Below, piece by piece: positions 1 through 10,686 of a stretch of DNA of 64,000 nucleotides. The stretch is from contig NZ_CP009754.1 of assembly GCF_000772045.1 (NCBI RefSeq), positions 806,001 to 870,000 on the forward strand. The letters are read 5' to 3'. This DNA comes from Streptomyces sp. CCM_MD2014. GTDB taxonomy: Bacteria > Actinomycetota > Actinomycetes > Streptomycetales > Streptomycetaceae. Position numbers and translations under genes: made by a program. Position 1 is the stretch's first letter. Each line of letters starts with the position of its first letter. Under the pieces are notes generated by a model that was given only the letters and a program-made list of their open reading frames with translations, made no database searches and was not told the DNA's origin.

Positions 1-721
<721 letters not shown>

Positions 722-824
722 TCACCGCATGTCGGCAGCCTCACCGTGCACCTGCCACGGTAGCGGCTCGAACGGGGTGACGATAAGGGATCAGCGCAGC
801 CGCAGGGCCGGCTGGCCGGAACCG

Positions 825-1186
825 TCAGCTCCGGGGCAGTCGGGCCGCGACGTACGAGGTGAGGTCGAGCAGGCGGTTCGTGCAGCCCCACTCGTTGTCG
901 TACCAGCCGAAGACCTTGACCAGGTCTCCGTGGGTCTGGGTGAGGGGGCGTCCAGGACACAGGAGGCGGGATCGCCGACCACATCGCGGGAGACGATCGG
1001 GGCGTCGGACACCCGCAGGACGTCCTTCAGCGGTCCCTCGGCGGCCTCGCGGTAGGCGGCGTTGATCTCCTCCGCGCTCACCGCCCGCTCGAGTATCACG
1101 GTCAGGTCGGTCAATGAGCCGTCCTCGACCGGAACGCGTATGGCGCTGCCGTCCAGCGTGCCCGCCAGCTCGGGCAGGACCAGGTC
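825..1186 (-). pseudogene. gap: Glyceraldehyde-3-phosphate dehydrogenase remnant (5' truncated, frameshifted)
   Basis: The minus strand encodes the C-terminal third of GAPDH in two frames. The first frame reads LVLPELAGTLDGSAIRVPV, TDLTV and INAAYREAAEGPLKDVL up to PASCVLDA. After a one-base shift near 960 a second frame continues TQTHGDLVKVFGWYDNEWG, TNRLLDLTSYVA, and stops at 825-827. The NAD-binding half and the catalytic Cys region are absent, and no start codon is in frame, so the piece cannot make an active enzyme. A DevR-like palindrome lies ~125 bp upstream (1311-1329), which suggests the intact gene was once part of the hypoxia regulon. A sequencing error could explain the shift but not the missing N-terminus. 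Confidence 0.85.
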
Positions 1187-1310
1187 CCCACTCGCACGGT
1201 CATGTCTACCGTCCTCCCCTTGATGCGGCGATGCCCGGCGGTGTTCCGGGACCGCTCTCAGCCTGCCGCCCGGGAGCCCGTCCGGGGATGGGCCGTGAGA
1301 CCGTGGATGG

Positions 1311-1329
1311 CGGGGACCTTCGGCCCCCG
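1311..1329. promoter_or_regulatory. DevR/OsdR-like box 1
   Basis: Core GGGACCTTCGGCCCC at 1313-1327, an imperfect inverted repeat resembling the mycobacterial DosR motif (GGGAC, 4-nt spacer, GTCCC). It sits upstream of the gap remnant. The same 15-base core recurs in front of pflB. Confidence 0.6.
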
Positions 1330-1370
1330 ACTGCGGACAGGGCGCGAGGCAGACCGGCGGCTCCGTCCCC

Positions 1371-2069
1371 CTACTGGCCTTCGCCGCGCATCCGGTCGCG
1401 TGCCTGGGTGGCGATGACGGCGGCCTGGATACGGCGTTCCACGCCGAGCTTGGCGAGCAGGCGGGAGATGTGGTTCTTGACCGTCTTCTCGGCCAGGTAG
1501 AGCCGCTGGCCGATCTGCCGGTTGGTGAGCCCTTCGCCGATCAGTTCGAGGATCTCGCGTTCCCGGTCGGTGAGACCCGGCAGCATCTCCGGCTCCTCGG
1601 CCGGCTGCTGCCCGCCGCCCCGCAGCCGTGCCATCAGCTTGGTCGTGGCGCTGGCGTCCAGCAGCGACTGGCCGCGGGCCACCGTGCGCACGGCCGAGAC
1701 CAGGTCCGAGCCCTGGATCTGCTTGAGGACGTATCCGGCCGCCCCCGCCATGATCGAGTCCAGCAGCGCCTCCTCGTCGTCGAAGGAGGTCAGCATCAGG
1801 CAGGCCAGGTCCGGCATCTGCGACCGCAGCTCGCGGCAGACGGTCACGCCGTCTCCGTCGGGCAGGCGCACGTCGAGGACGGCCACGTCGGGGCGCAGGG
1901 CGGGGACCCGGACCAGCGCCTGTTCCACCGTCGCGGCTTCTCCGACCACGGTGATGTCCGGTTCGTCGTCCAGCAGGTCGTGCACCCCGCGTCGTACCAC
2001 TTCGTGGTCGTCCAGGAGGAAGACCCTGATCGGGCTTCCCGTGCTGTCGCCCTGCTCGCTGTGCGCCAT
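1371..2069 (-). CDS. DevR/OsdR-like NarL-family response regulator
   Basis: Cytoplasmic two-component response regulator of 232 residues. The receiver domain (residues ~14-130) shows the acidic pair D20-D21, phospho-acceptor D66 in [11 protein letters not shown], the switch Ser/Thr in LMLTSFDD and the conserved Lys in YVLKQ. A LuxR-type helix-turn-helix follows (residues ~165-225, [20 protein letters not shown] then [14 protein letters not shown]). The extended linker and HTH match the DevR/DosR group. The partner is most likely the GAF kinase at the left edge. A DevR-like palindrome lies 64-81 bp upstream of the start, so autoregulation is likely. It is the candidate master regulator of the boxes up to ~17.7 kb. 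The ATG start at 2069 follows GAGGAGC. Confidence 0.92.
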   Translation of the reverse strand: MAHSEQGDSTGSPIRVFLLDDHEVVRRGVHDLLDDEPDITVVGEAATVEQALVRVPALRPDVAVLDVRLPDGDGVTVCRELRSQMPDLACLMLTSFDDEEALLDSIMAGAAGYVLKQIQGSDLVSAVRTVARGQSLLDASATTKLMARLRGGGQQPAEEPEMLPGLTDREREILELIGEGLTNRQIGQRLYLAEKTVKNHISRLLAKLGVERRIQAAVIATQARDRMRGEGQ

Positions 2070-2132
2070 CGAATGCTCCTCGCCATGCCTCGGTCTGTGT
2101 CGGAATCCTTTCTTCCCAGGATGGCCGAGGTC

Positions 2133-2150
2133 CAGGGCCGGTCGGCCCCG
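2133..2150. promoter_or_regulatory. DevR/OsdR-like box 2 (devR promoter)
   Basis: CAGGGCCGGTCGGCCCCG, a near-perfect inverted repeat in the 93-bp gap between pflA and the devR-like gene, 64-81 bp upstream of the devR start. It fits autoregulation. Confidence 0.6.
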
Positions 2151-2162
2151 ATTTCGCCTGCG

Positions 2163-2924
2163 TCAGTGAGCCATGAGACCGCGCTCGCGGAACTGGCCAC
2201 GCACCCGGTCCACCAGCGCCCGATCCGGGACCGGGGCGTCACGCAGGGGAAAGTGGATGCCCAGGGCGTCGTACTTGGCGGCGCCGAGCTTGTGGAACGG
2301 CAGGATGTCGACCCGCTCCACGCAGGCGAGGCCGGAGAGGAATCCGGCGAGTCCGTCGACGGCCTCCTCGTCGTCGGTCCAGCCGGGCACCAGGACGTAC
2401 CTGATCCACACGCGCTTGCCCAGCCCGTCGAGACGGGTGGCGAAGTTCAGGGTGGGGGCGAGGGCGCCGCCCGTCAGCTTCCGGTACGTCGGGACGTCGA
2501 ACGACTTGATGTCCAGCAGCACCAGGTCGGTGTCGGCCAGGAGCGTGTCCGTGGCGCGGGCGCCGAGGAAGCCGGAGGTGTCGAGGGCGGTGTGCAGGCC
2601 GGCCTCCTTGCAGCGGCGCAGGACCGCCGCGGTGAAGGCCGGCTGGAGCAGGGGTTCGCCGCCGGTGAGGGTCACTCCCCCGCCGGCCGTGACGAGGAAG
2701 TCCCGGTACTTGTCGATCTCCGCCAACACCTCGTCGACGGCGGCCCCCCGGCCGTCTCGCATGTGCCAGGTGTCGGGGTTGGCGCAGTAGAGGCAGCGCA
2801 GGGGGCAGCCGCTGGTGAACAGGACGAACCGGGTCCCGGGACCGTCCACGCCGGTGGACAGGTCCCAGGAGTGGATCCGTCCGGTGACCGGTCCCGGTGC
2901 CACGGTCGGGGGCATCGTGCTCAC
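2163..2924 (-). CDS. pflA: Pyruvate formate-lyase activating enzyme (radical SAM)
   Basis: Radical-SAM activase that installs the glycyl radical on pyruvate formate-lyase, using a [4Fe-4S] cluster and S-adenosylmethionine. The cluster motif CxxxCxxC is present as CPLRCLYC near residue 40, followed by the [11 protein letters not shown]-binding motif and LDIKSFD. Length (~250 residues) is normal. GTG 2924-2922 overlaps the pflB stop as GTGA, implying translational coupling; an ATG three codons later (2915) is the alternative start. It is the last gene of a pflB-pflA operon. The enzyme is oxygen-sensitive and unusual in Streptomyces, which fits its place in a hypoxia island. Confidence 0.95.
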   Translation of the reverse strand: MSTMPPTVAPGPVTGRIHSWDLSTGVDGPGTRFVLFTSGCPLRCLYCANPDTWHMRDGRGAAVDEVLAEIDKYRDFLVTAGGGVTLTGGEPLLQPAFTAAVLRRCKEAGLHTALDTSGFLGARATDTLLADTDLVLLDIKSFDVPTYRKLTGGALAPTLNFATRLDGLGKRVWIRYVLVPGWTDDEEAVDGLAGFLSGLACVERVDILPFHKLGAAKYDALGIHFPLRDAPVPDRALVDRVRGQFRERGLMAH

Positions 2925-5179
2925 AGCGATCCGTGGAAGGTGCGGCTGATCACGTCGAGCTGCTGCTCGCGGGTCAGGCGGACGAAGTTCACCGCGTAGC
3001 CGGAGACCCTGATCGTCAGCTCGGGGTACTTCTCCGGGTGTTCCATCGCGTCCTCCAGCACGGCGCGGTCCAGCACGTTGACGTTCATGTGGAAGCCGCC
3101 AGCGGACATGTAGGCGTCGAGGATGCCGACCAGGTGACCGGCCCGCTCCTCGGGGACGTGGCCCAGCCCTTCCGGGGTGATCGTGGTGGTCAGGGAGATG
3201 CCGTCGCGTGCCGCCTCGTAGGGCAGCTTGGCCACCGAGAGGGCGGAGGCGGCCACGCCGTGCTGGTCGCGGCCGTTCATCGGGTTGGCGCCGGGCGCGA
3301 AGGGCTGTCCGGCGCGGCGACCGTCGGGGGTGTTGCCAGTGTGGTGGCCGTACACGACGTTGGAGGTGATGGTCAGCACCGACTGCGTGTGTTCGGCGTC
3401 GCGGTAGGTGGGGTGCTTGCGTACCTTCGCCATGAAGGACTCCACCAGCTCGACGGCGATCGCGTCGGCCCGGTCGTCGTTGTTGCCGTACGCCGGGAAG
3501 TCGCCCTCGGTGTGGAAGTCCACGGCCAGTCCGGTCGCGTCGCGGATGATCTTGACCTGGGCGTGCTTGACGGCGGAGAGGCTGTCCACGGCGACGGACA
3601 GGCCGGCGATGCCGCAGGCCATGAACCGGTGCACCGGGTGGTCGTGCAGGGCCATCTCGATGCGCTCGTAGGCGTACTTGTCGTGCATGTAGTGGATGAC
3701 GTTGAGTGCGTCGACGTAGGTCTGGGCCAGCCAGTCCAGTACGCGGTCGTAGGCGGCCGACAGTTGGTCGTAGTCCAGGTACTCGCCGGTCAGCGGCGGC
3801 ATCTCCGGGGTGATCTGGTCGCCGGTCATCTCGTCCCGGCCGCCGTTGACGGCGTACAGCAGCGCCTTGGCGAGGTTGACGCGGGCGCCGAAGAACTGCA
3901 TCTGCTTGCCGACCGCCATCGCGGAGACGCAGCAGGCGATGGCCGTGTCGTCGCCGGTGCGCGGGCGCATCAGGTCGTCGGACTCGTACTGGACGGCGCT
4001 GGTGTCGATGGACACCTGGGCGCAGAACTCCTTGAAGCCGGCCGGCAGGCGGGGCGACCACAGGACGGTCAGGTTCGGTTCCGGTGCGGGGCCGAGGTTG
4101 TAGAGGGTCCGCAGGAAGCGGAAGGAGGTGCGGGTGACCAGCGGGCGGCCGTCTGCGCCGATGCCGCCGATGGACTCCGTCACCCAGGTCGGGTCGCCGG
4201 AGAACAGGGCGTCGTACTCGGGGGTGCGCAGGAAGCGCACGATGCGCAGCTTGATGACGAAGTCGTCGATCAGCTCCTGGGCACGCCGCTCGTCGAGGAG
4301 CCCCTCGTCGAAATCGCGCTGGAGGTAGACGTCCAGGAAGGTGGAGGTACGGCCCAGCGACATGGCCGCGCCGTTCTGCTCCTTCACCGCGGCGAGGAAG
4401 CCGAGGTAGAGCCACTGGACGGCCTCGTGCGCGGTGGTCGCCGGCCGGTTGACGTCGCAGCCGTATGACGCGGCCATCTCGGCCAGCTCTCCCAGTGCCC
4501 GGATCTGCTCGGCGAGTTCCTCGCGGTCGCGGACGACGTCGGCGGTGGACGGCCGGGTGTCCAGCAGGGCCCGCTCGGCACGCTTGGCCTCGGTGAGCCG
4601 GTCGGTGCCGTACAGGGCGACGCGGCGGTAGTCACCGATGATCCGGCCGCGGCCGTAGGCGTCGGGCAGGCCGGTGATGATGCCGACCTTGCGGGCGGCG
4701 CGCATGGCGGGGGTGTAGGCGTCGAAGACGCCCGCGTTGTGGGTCTTGCGGTAGGTGTCGAACACCTTCGTGACGAACGGGTCGGGCTCGTAGCCGTACG
4801 CCTTCAGCCCGTTCTCCACCATGCGCAGGCCGCCGTTGGGCATGATCGCCCGCTTCAGCGGGGCGTCCGTCTGAAGGCCGACGATCAGCTCGCGGTCGCG
4901 GTCGATGTAGCCGGGGGCGTGCGAGGTGATGGTGGAGGGGGTGGCGGCGTCCACGTCGAGCACGCCCCTGCGCCGCTCCTCGGGGAACAGCGCGCTGACC
5001 TTCTCCCAGACCGCTCGGGTGCGGTCCGTGGGGCCGGCCAGGAAGGAGGCATCGCCCTCGTAGGGCGTGTAGTTGGCCTGGATGAAGTCGCGCACGTCGA
5101 TGCGCTCACGCCACCCGCTCCCGGCGAACTGCCGCCAGGCGTCGGCGGTCCGGGGGCCGGCTGTCACCGTCGCGGTCAT
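2921..5179 (-). CDS. pflB: Pyruvate formate-lyase (formate C-acetyltransferase)
   Basis: Glycyl radical enzyme converting pyruvate and CoA to acetyl-CoA and formate, normally only without oxygen. About 752 residues, close to the E. coli enzyme. The adjacent catalytic cysteines are present in [20 protein letters not shown], and the glycyl-radical site is RVSGYAV about 27 residues from the C-terminus. The N-terminal [13 protein letters not shown] and [10 protein letters not shown] segments are typical of PflB. ATG 5179 lies six bases after AGAGGA; a GTG one codon earlier (5182) is possible. It is followed directly by its activase in a GTGA overlap. A DevR-like box lies ~110 bp upstream, so hypoxic induction is inferred. 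All catalytic motifs are intact. Confidence 0.96.
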   Translation of the reverse strand: MTATVTAGPRTADAWRQFAGSGWRERIDVRDFIQANYTPYEGDASFLAGPTDRTRAVWEKVSALFPEERRRGVLDVDAATPSTITSHAPGYIDRDRELIVGLQTDAPLKRAIMPNGGLRMVENGLKAYGYEPDPFVTKVFDTYRKTHNAGVFDAYTPAMRAARKVGIITGLPDAYGRGRIIGDYRRVALYGTDRLTEAKRAERALLDTRPSTADVVRDREELAEQIRALGELAEMAASYGCDVNRPATTAHEAVQWLYLGFLAAVKEQNGAAMSLGRTSTFLDVYLQRDFDEGLLDERRAQELIDDFVIKLRIVRFLRTPEYDALFSGDPTWVTESIGGIGADGRPLVTRTSFRFLRTLYNLGPAPEPNLTVLWSPRLPAGFKEFCAQVSIDTSAVQYESDDLMRPRTGDDTAIACCVSAMAVGKQMQFFGARVNLAKALLYAVNGGRDEMTGDQITPEMPPLTGEYLDYDQLSAAYDRVLDWLAQTYVDALNVIHYMHDKYAYERIEMALHDHPVHRFMACGIAGLSVAVDSLSAVKHAQVKIIRDATGLAVDFHTEGDFPAYGNNDDRADAIAVELVESFMAKVRKHPTYRDAEHTQSVLTITSNVVYGHHTGNTPDGRRAGQPFAPGANPMNGRDQHGVAASALSVAKLPYEAARDGISLTTTITPEGLGHVPEERAGHLVGILDAYMSAGGFHMNVNVLDRAVLEDAMEHPEKYPELTIRVSGYAVNFVRLTREQQLDVISRTFHGSL

Positions 5180-5288
5180 CACAGGTCCTCTCGTCGTACG
5201 GTCTTGTCACTGTCGATGCTCGTCGTGCGGGTCCGCGGCGAGGAGTGCCGGACAGGGCACCGGGTGGTCCCGTGCGGCCCCGACCGGC

Positions 5289-5305
5289 CGGGACCTTCGG
5301 CCCCG
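5289..5305. promoter_or_regulatory. DevR/OsdR-like box 3 (pflBA promoter)
   Basis: CGGGACCTTCGGCCCCG in the 142-bp gap upstream of pflB. Its 15-base core is identical to box 1. It lies downstream of the usp gene, so it most likely serves pflB. Confidence 0.62.
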
Positions 5306-5321
5306 ACCGGCCGCCGTGGTG

Positions 5322-6266
5322 TCAGTCGTGCGGAACCACGGCGACGGGACATCCGACGTGGTGCAGGACGGCGTGCGTGACCGGCCCCGTGAAGACACCG
5401 ACCTGGTGATCGAGCCCGCGGCGGCCCACCACCAGGAGGCCCGCGTCCTGAGCGGCCCGCACCAGAACCACCGCGGCGCGCCCCTCGGTGACCGTCTCGG
5501 TCACGGGGACGGCCGGGTACTTCTCCCGCCAGGGACGCAGTACCGCCGCCACGGTGCGCTCCTGGTCCGCCGGCGCCTGAGCCTGCGGCCACGGAACGGG
5601 AGCCGGGCCCTCCGGAGCCGCGGACACCAGGGGCACGGACGGAACGGGGGCGGGCCGGAAAGCGGTCCGGAAAGCGTGGACCACGGACAGGCCGGTGCCA
5701 CGCCGGCGGGCGGCGTCGAAGGCGAACTCGATCAGTTCGTCGCAAGGACGGTCCGTCTGCAACCCCAGGACCACGTGACGGTAGGGCGTCTGTGGTATCT
5801 CCTCGGGGGCGACGCCGTCGGTGGCCGGCAGGTGCTCGTCGGCGGCGGACCGTCCCGCGCGGACCAGGACGACCGGGCGGGTGGACCGGCCGACGACTCG
5901 CTGGGACACGGAGCCCGTGAGGAAGCCGCCCACAGGCCCGAGGCCGCGGGAACCGAGGACCAGCAGGTCGGTGTCGGCCGCGGCCTCGAGCAGGCCGGCC
6001 ACCGTGGCGTCGCACACGAGTCGGCCGGTGATCCGTAGCCCTGGGTGGGCGGCCCGGACACTGCGTACGACCTCGCCCAGGAGCTGCTCGGCCCACTCGC
6101 GCTCGGTGCTGTCCATGGGGACGTACGGCGCGGGTCGGGCGTGGCGGTGCCAGACGTGGATCACGCCGAGTCCGGTTCCTCGCCGCTGAGCCTCCTGGGC
6201 AGCCCAGTGTGCGGCGGCCAGTCCTTCGGTCGATCCGTCGATCCCCACCACGATGTCGTGCGGCAT
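5322..6266 (-). CDS. Universal stress protein, tandem USP domains
   Basis: 314-residue cytoplasmic protein with two USP domains (residues ~1-145 and ~160-314). Each ends with the nucleotide-binding loop: VLGSRGLGPVGGFLTGSVSQ in the first and VVGRRGLDHQVGVFTGPVTH in the second, followed by RPVVLVR and CPVAVVPHD. The N-terminus reads IVVGIDGSTEGLAA. Tandem USPs of this kind are among the most common members of DosR regulons, where they bind ATP and are linked to survival without respiration; the exact role is unknown. ATG 6266 follows GAGGGGA. A DevR-like palindrome sits in the divergent gap shared with ppdK. Confidence 0.93.
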   Translation of the reverse strand: MPHDIVVGIDGSTEGLAAAHWAAQEAQRRGTGLGVIHVWHRHARPAPYVPMDSTEREWAEQLLGEVVRSVRAAHPGLRITGRLVCDATVAGLLEAAADTDLLVLGSRGLGPVGGFLTGSVSQRVVGRSTRPVVLVRAGRSAADEHLPATDGVAPEEIPQTPYRHVVLGLQTDRPCDELIEFAFDAARRRGTGLSVVHAFRTAFRPAPVPSVPLVSAAPEGPAPVPWPQAQAPADQERTVAAVLRPWREKYPAVPVTETVTEGRAAVVLVRAAQDAGLLVVGRRGLDHQVGVFTGPVTHAVLHHVGCPVAVVPHD

Positions 6267-6392
6267 GACGTGTCCCCTCCCTGGTCGTCGACATCCGATG
6301 GCTTCGAGCCTCGGCCCGGCCGTGCCGGTGGTCCACGGGCCGTACAGCCCCGGCAGGGCGCCGATGGTCCCTCCGGCACGGCGAACGCTCAT

Positions 6393-6411
6393 CAGGGCCG
6401 ACCGGTCCCTC
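6393..6411. promoter_or_regulatory. DevR/OsdR-like box 4 (usp/ppdK divergent region)
   Basis: CAGGGCCGACCGGTCCCTC, roughly midway in the 231-bp gap between usp (minus) and ppdK (plus), 87 bp from ppdK and 127 bp from usp. One box could serve both genes. A weaker GGTCCC half-site lies at about 6366-6371. Confidence 0.6.
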
Positions 6412-6497
6412 ACACGGGACGGCCGGCACCTCGCGCCGGGCCCACCCCCGTCCGACGCTGGAAACATCACGCCCCAACGCCCGAGGAGCGCAGCGTC

Positions 6498-9200
<2,703 letters not shown>

Positions 9201-9254
9201 ACCGCGGGGCGGGGCCGCTCGGCCCTCATGCCAGGGACCGGCCGCTCCGCCCTC

Positions 9255-9272
9255 CAGGGCCGGTCGCCCCTG
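9255..9272. promoter_or_regulatory. DevR/OsdR-like box 5
   Basis: CAGGGCCGGTCGCCCCTG, 63 bp upstream of the small HPF-like gene. A second palindrome, GGGGCCGCTCGGCCCT at 9211-9226, just downstream of the ppdK stop, could be a further site or part of a terminator. Confidence 0.5.
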
Positions 9273-9335
9273 GGACGGGAGCGACCGGCGCAGCAGGCTT
9301 GAGGCGACGCAGAACGATCACAGGGAGTGGAACAC

Positions 9336-9716
9336 ATGACCGCCAAGGACATCGATGCCCGTGAGACCGCCGCCGTGCTGGTCCGCGCCGACGGCGAGGT
9401 GGACGAGGAATCTCTCGCCTACCTCCACGAGAAGGTCGCCGCCGCTCTGGACCGGCCCGGCCTGCCGCCCGTGAACGGTGAGGTGCGCGTACGGCGGGCA
9501 TCGGCCCACCACGTGGAACTGCCCTGGTCCGGCCGCACCGACATCCGGGTCGGCAGCGACCTCGTCGTCGTCCACGCGCGCGAGGCGAGCGCCCGCGAAC
9601 TCGCCGACCGGCTCCACGACCGGCTGCGCTCCGCCACCGAACGCGTCACCCACCGAAGCGACACCACCCGCCGGACGGCCGCCCCGCCTCCGTGGCGCGG
9701 CGGCCCGCAGAAGTAG
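9336..9716 (+). CDS. Small HPF/RaiA-like (S30AE) protein of the hypoxia island
   Basis: 126-residue soluble protein. ATG 9336 follows AGGGAG; a GTG at 9327 is the alternative. Residues ~20-95 read like a shortened S30AE (hibernation-promoting factor) domain: a helix (YLHEKVAAALDR), beta strands ending VELPWSGRTDIRVGSDLVVVHA, and the helix [17 protein letters not shown]. The tail is Arg/Pro-rich. HPF-like proteins bind stalled ribosomes, and ribosome-stabilising proteins occur in mycobacterial DosR regulons (Rv0079 type), so a ribosome-preserving role is plausible. It lacks the long C-terminal dimerisation domain of actinobacterial HPF. Fold assignment is by eye and tentative. The gene has its own DevR-like box. 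Confidence 0.6.
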   Translation: MTAKDIDARETAAVLVRADGEVDEESLAYLHEKVAAALDRPGLPPVNGEVRVRRASAHHVELPWSGRTDIRVGSDLVVVHAREASARELADRLHDRLRSATERVTHRSDTTRRTAAPPPWRGGPQK

Positions 9717-9744
9717 GCGCCACACGGCGCCCGCCCGACCTGGC

Positions 9745-9780
9745 GGGGAGCCGGAGCCGAACCGGGCTCCGGCTCTCCCC
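9745..9780 (+). terminator. Hairpin terminator after HPF-like gene
   Basis: A GGGGAGCCGGAGCC arm pairs with GGCTCCGGCTCTCCCC (two-base bulge, ~6-nt loop) between the HPF-like stop and the CBS gene. There is no T-tract, as is common for Streptomyces terminators. Confidence 0.55.
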
Positions 9781-9806
9781 GCCCGCGCTCGTGAAGGAGA
9801 TCCGCC

Positions 9807-10454
9807 GTGACCGCTCACATCGTCGGCGAGGTAATGACCAGGGACGTCGTCCACGCCCGCCGGACGACACCGTTCAAAGAGGTCGTCCGGTTGCTCGACC
9901 ACCACCGGATCAGCGGACTGCCGGTGGTCGACGCCGACGACAAGGTCCTCGGCGTCCTGTCCGGCAGCGACCTCGTACGCAACCAGGCGCACCGGGACGG
10001 CCCCGCTCCGCCGCCGTCCGTGACGGCGGGCGACGTGATGTCGAGCCCTGCCATCACCGTGCACCCCGAGCAGACCGTGCCGGACGCCGCCCGGCTCATG
10101 GAGCGCCGCGGCGTCGAGCGACTGCCCGTGGTCGACGAGGCCGACCGCCTCATCGGCATCGCCACCCGCCGTGACCTGCTACGGGTCTTCCTGCGCGCGG
10201 ACGACGACATCCGCCGCCAGGTGACCGAGGAGATCGTCGTGACCGCGATGGGGCTGCCGTCCGACGCGGTCCGCGTCGCTGTCCGCGACGGCGTCGTCAC
10301 CCTCGACGGCCGGGTGGAAGCGCGTAGCCAGGTGCCGGAACTCGTGCACGCCGTCTGGCGGCTCGACGGCGTGGTCGGCGTGGTGAACGGCCTGGGCTTC
10401 CGCATCGACGACCGCGAGTCGCCCACCCCGTCCCACCGGACCGGGAGCCCGTGA
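9807..10454 (+). CDS. CBS-domain pair plus BON domain protein
   Basis: 215-residue soluble protein. Two CBS motifs lie at residues ~7-60 (VGEVMTRDVVHARRTTPFKEVVRLL, HHRISGLPVVD) and ~75-128 (VMSSPAITVHPEQTVPDAARLM, GVERLPVVDEADRLIGIATRRDLL). A BON domain follows at ~140-200 (VRVAVRDGVVTLDGRVEARSQ, VWRLDGVVGVVNGL). CBS pairs bind adenine nucleotides and act as energy sensors; BON domains usually bind membranes or phospholipids. CBS-BON proteins are common in actinobacterial stress and hypoxia regulons, but their target is not known. The GTG start at 9807 follows GAAGGAGA. It is the first gene after a terminator hairpin. Confidence 0.9.
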   Translation: MTAHIVGEVMTRDVVHARRTTPFKEVVRLLDHHRISGLPVVDADDKVLGVLSGSDLVRNQAHRDGPAPPPSVTAGDVMSSPAITVHPEQTVPDAARLMERRGVERLPVVDEADRLIGIATRRDLLRVFLRADDDIRRQVTEEIVVTAMGLPSDAVRVAVRDGVVTLDGRVEARSQVPELVHAVWRLDGVVGVVNGLGFRIDDRESPTPSHRTGSP

Positions 10455-10504
10455 CCTCAGCGGCCGGCGCCGACGTGCGGCGGGCCGGGCGGGCCGGCCG
10501 TGCC

Positions 10505-10521
10505 GGGGCCGACGGTCCCTG
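10505..10521. promoter_or_regulatory. DevR/OsdR-like box 6 (adhE promoter)
   Basis: GGGGCCGACGGTCCCTG in the 232-bp gap upstream of adhE, 166 bp before its start codon. Confidence 0.52.
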
Positions 10522-10686
10522 CCCCGCCGGGCCGGACGGACGCGAGAGGGGCCCTTCGGCGCCTGCCACGGCACCGGGACCCGTCGGAGAGTGGAGCCAG
10601 GGAGGGGCGCCGGTCCCCCGCGGTGTCCCTCCCGTCCCGAGCCGCCGCATGAGCACGGCGGTCCCTGACAACGGAGGCACACCACC

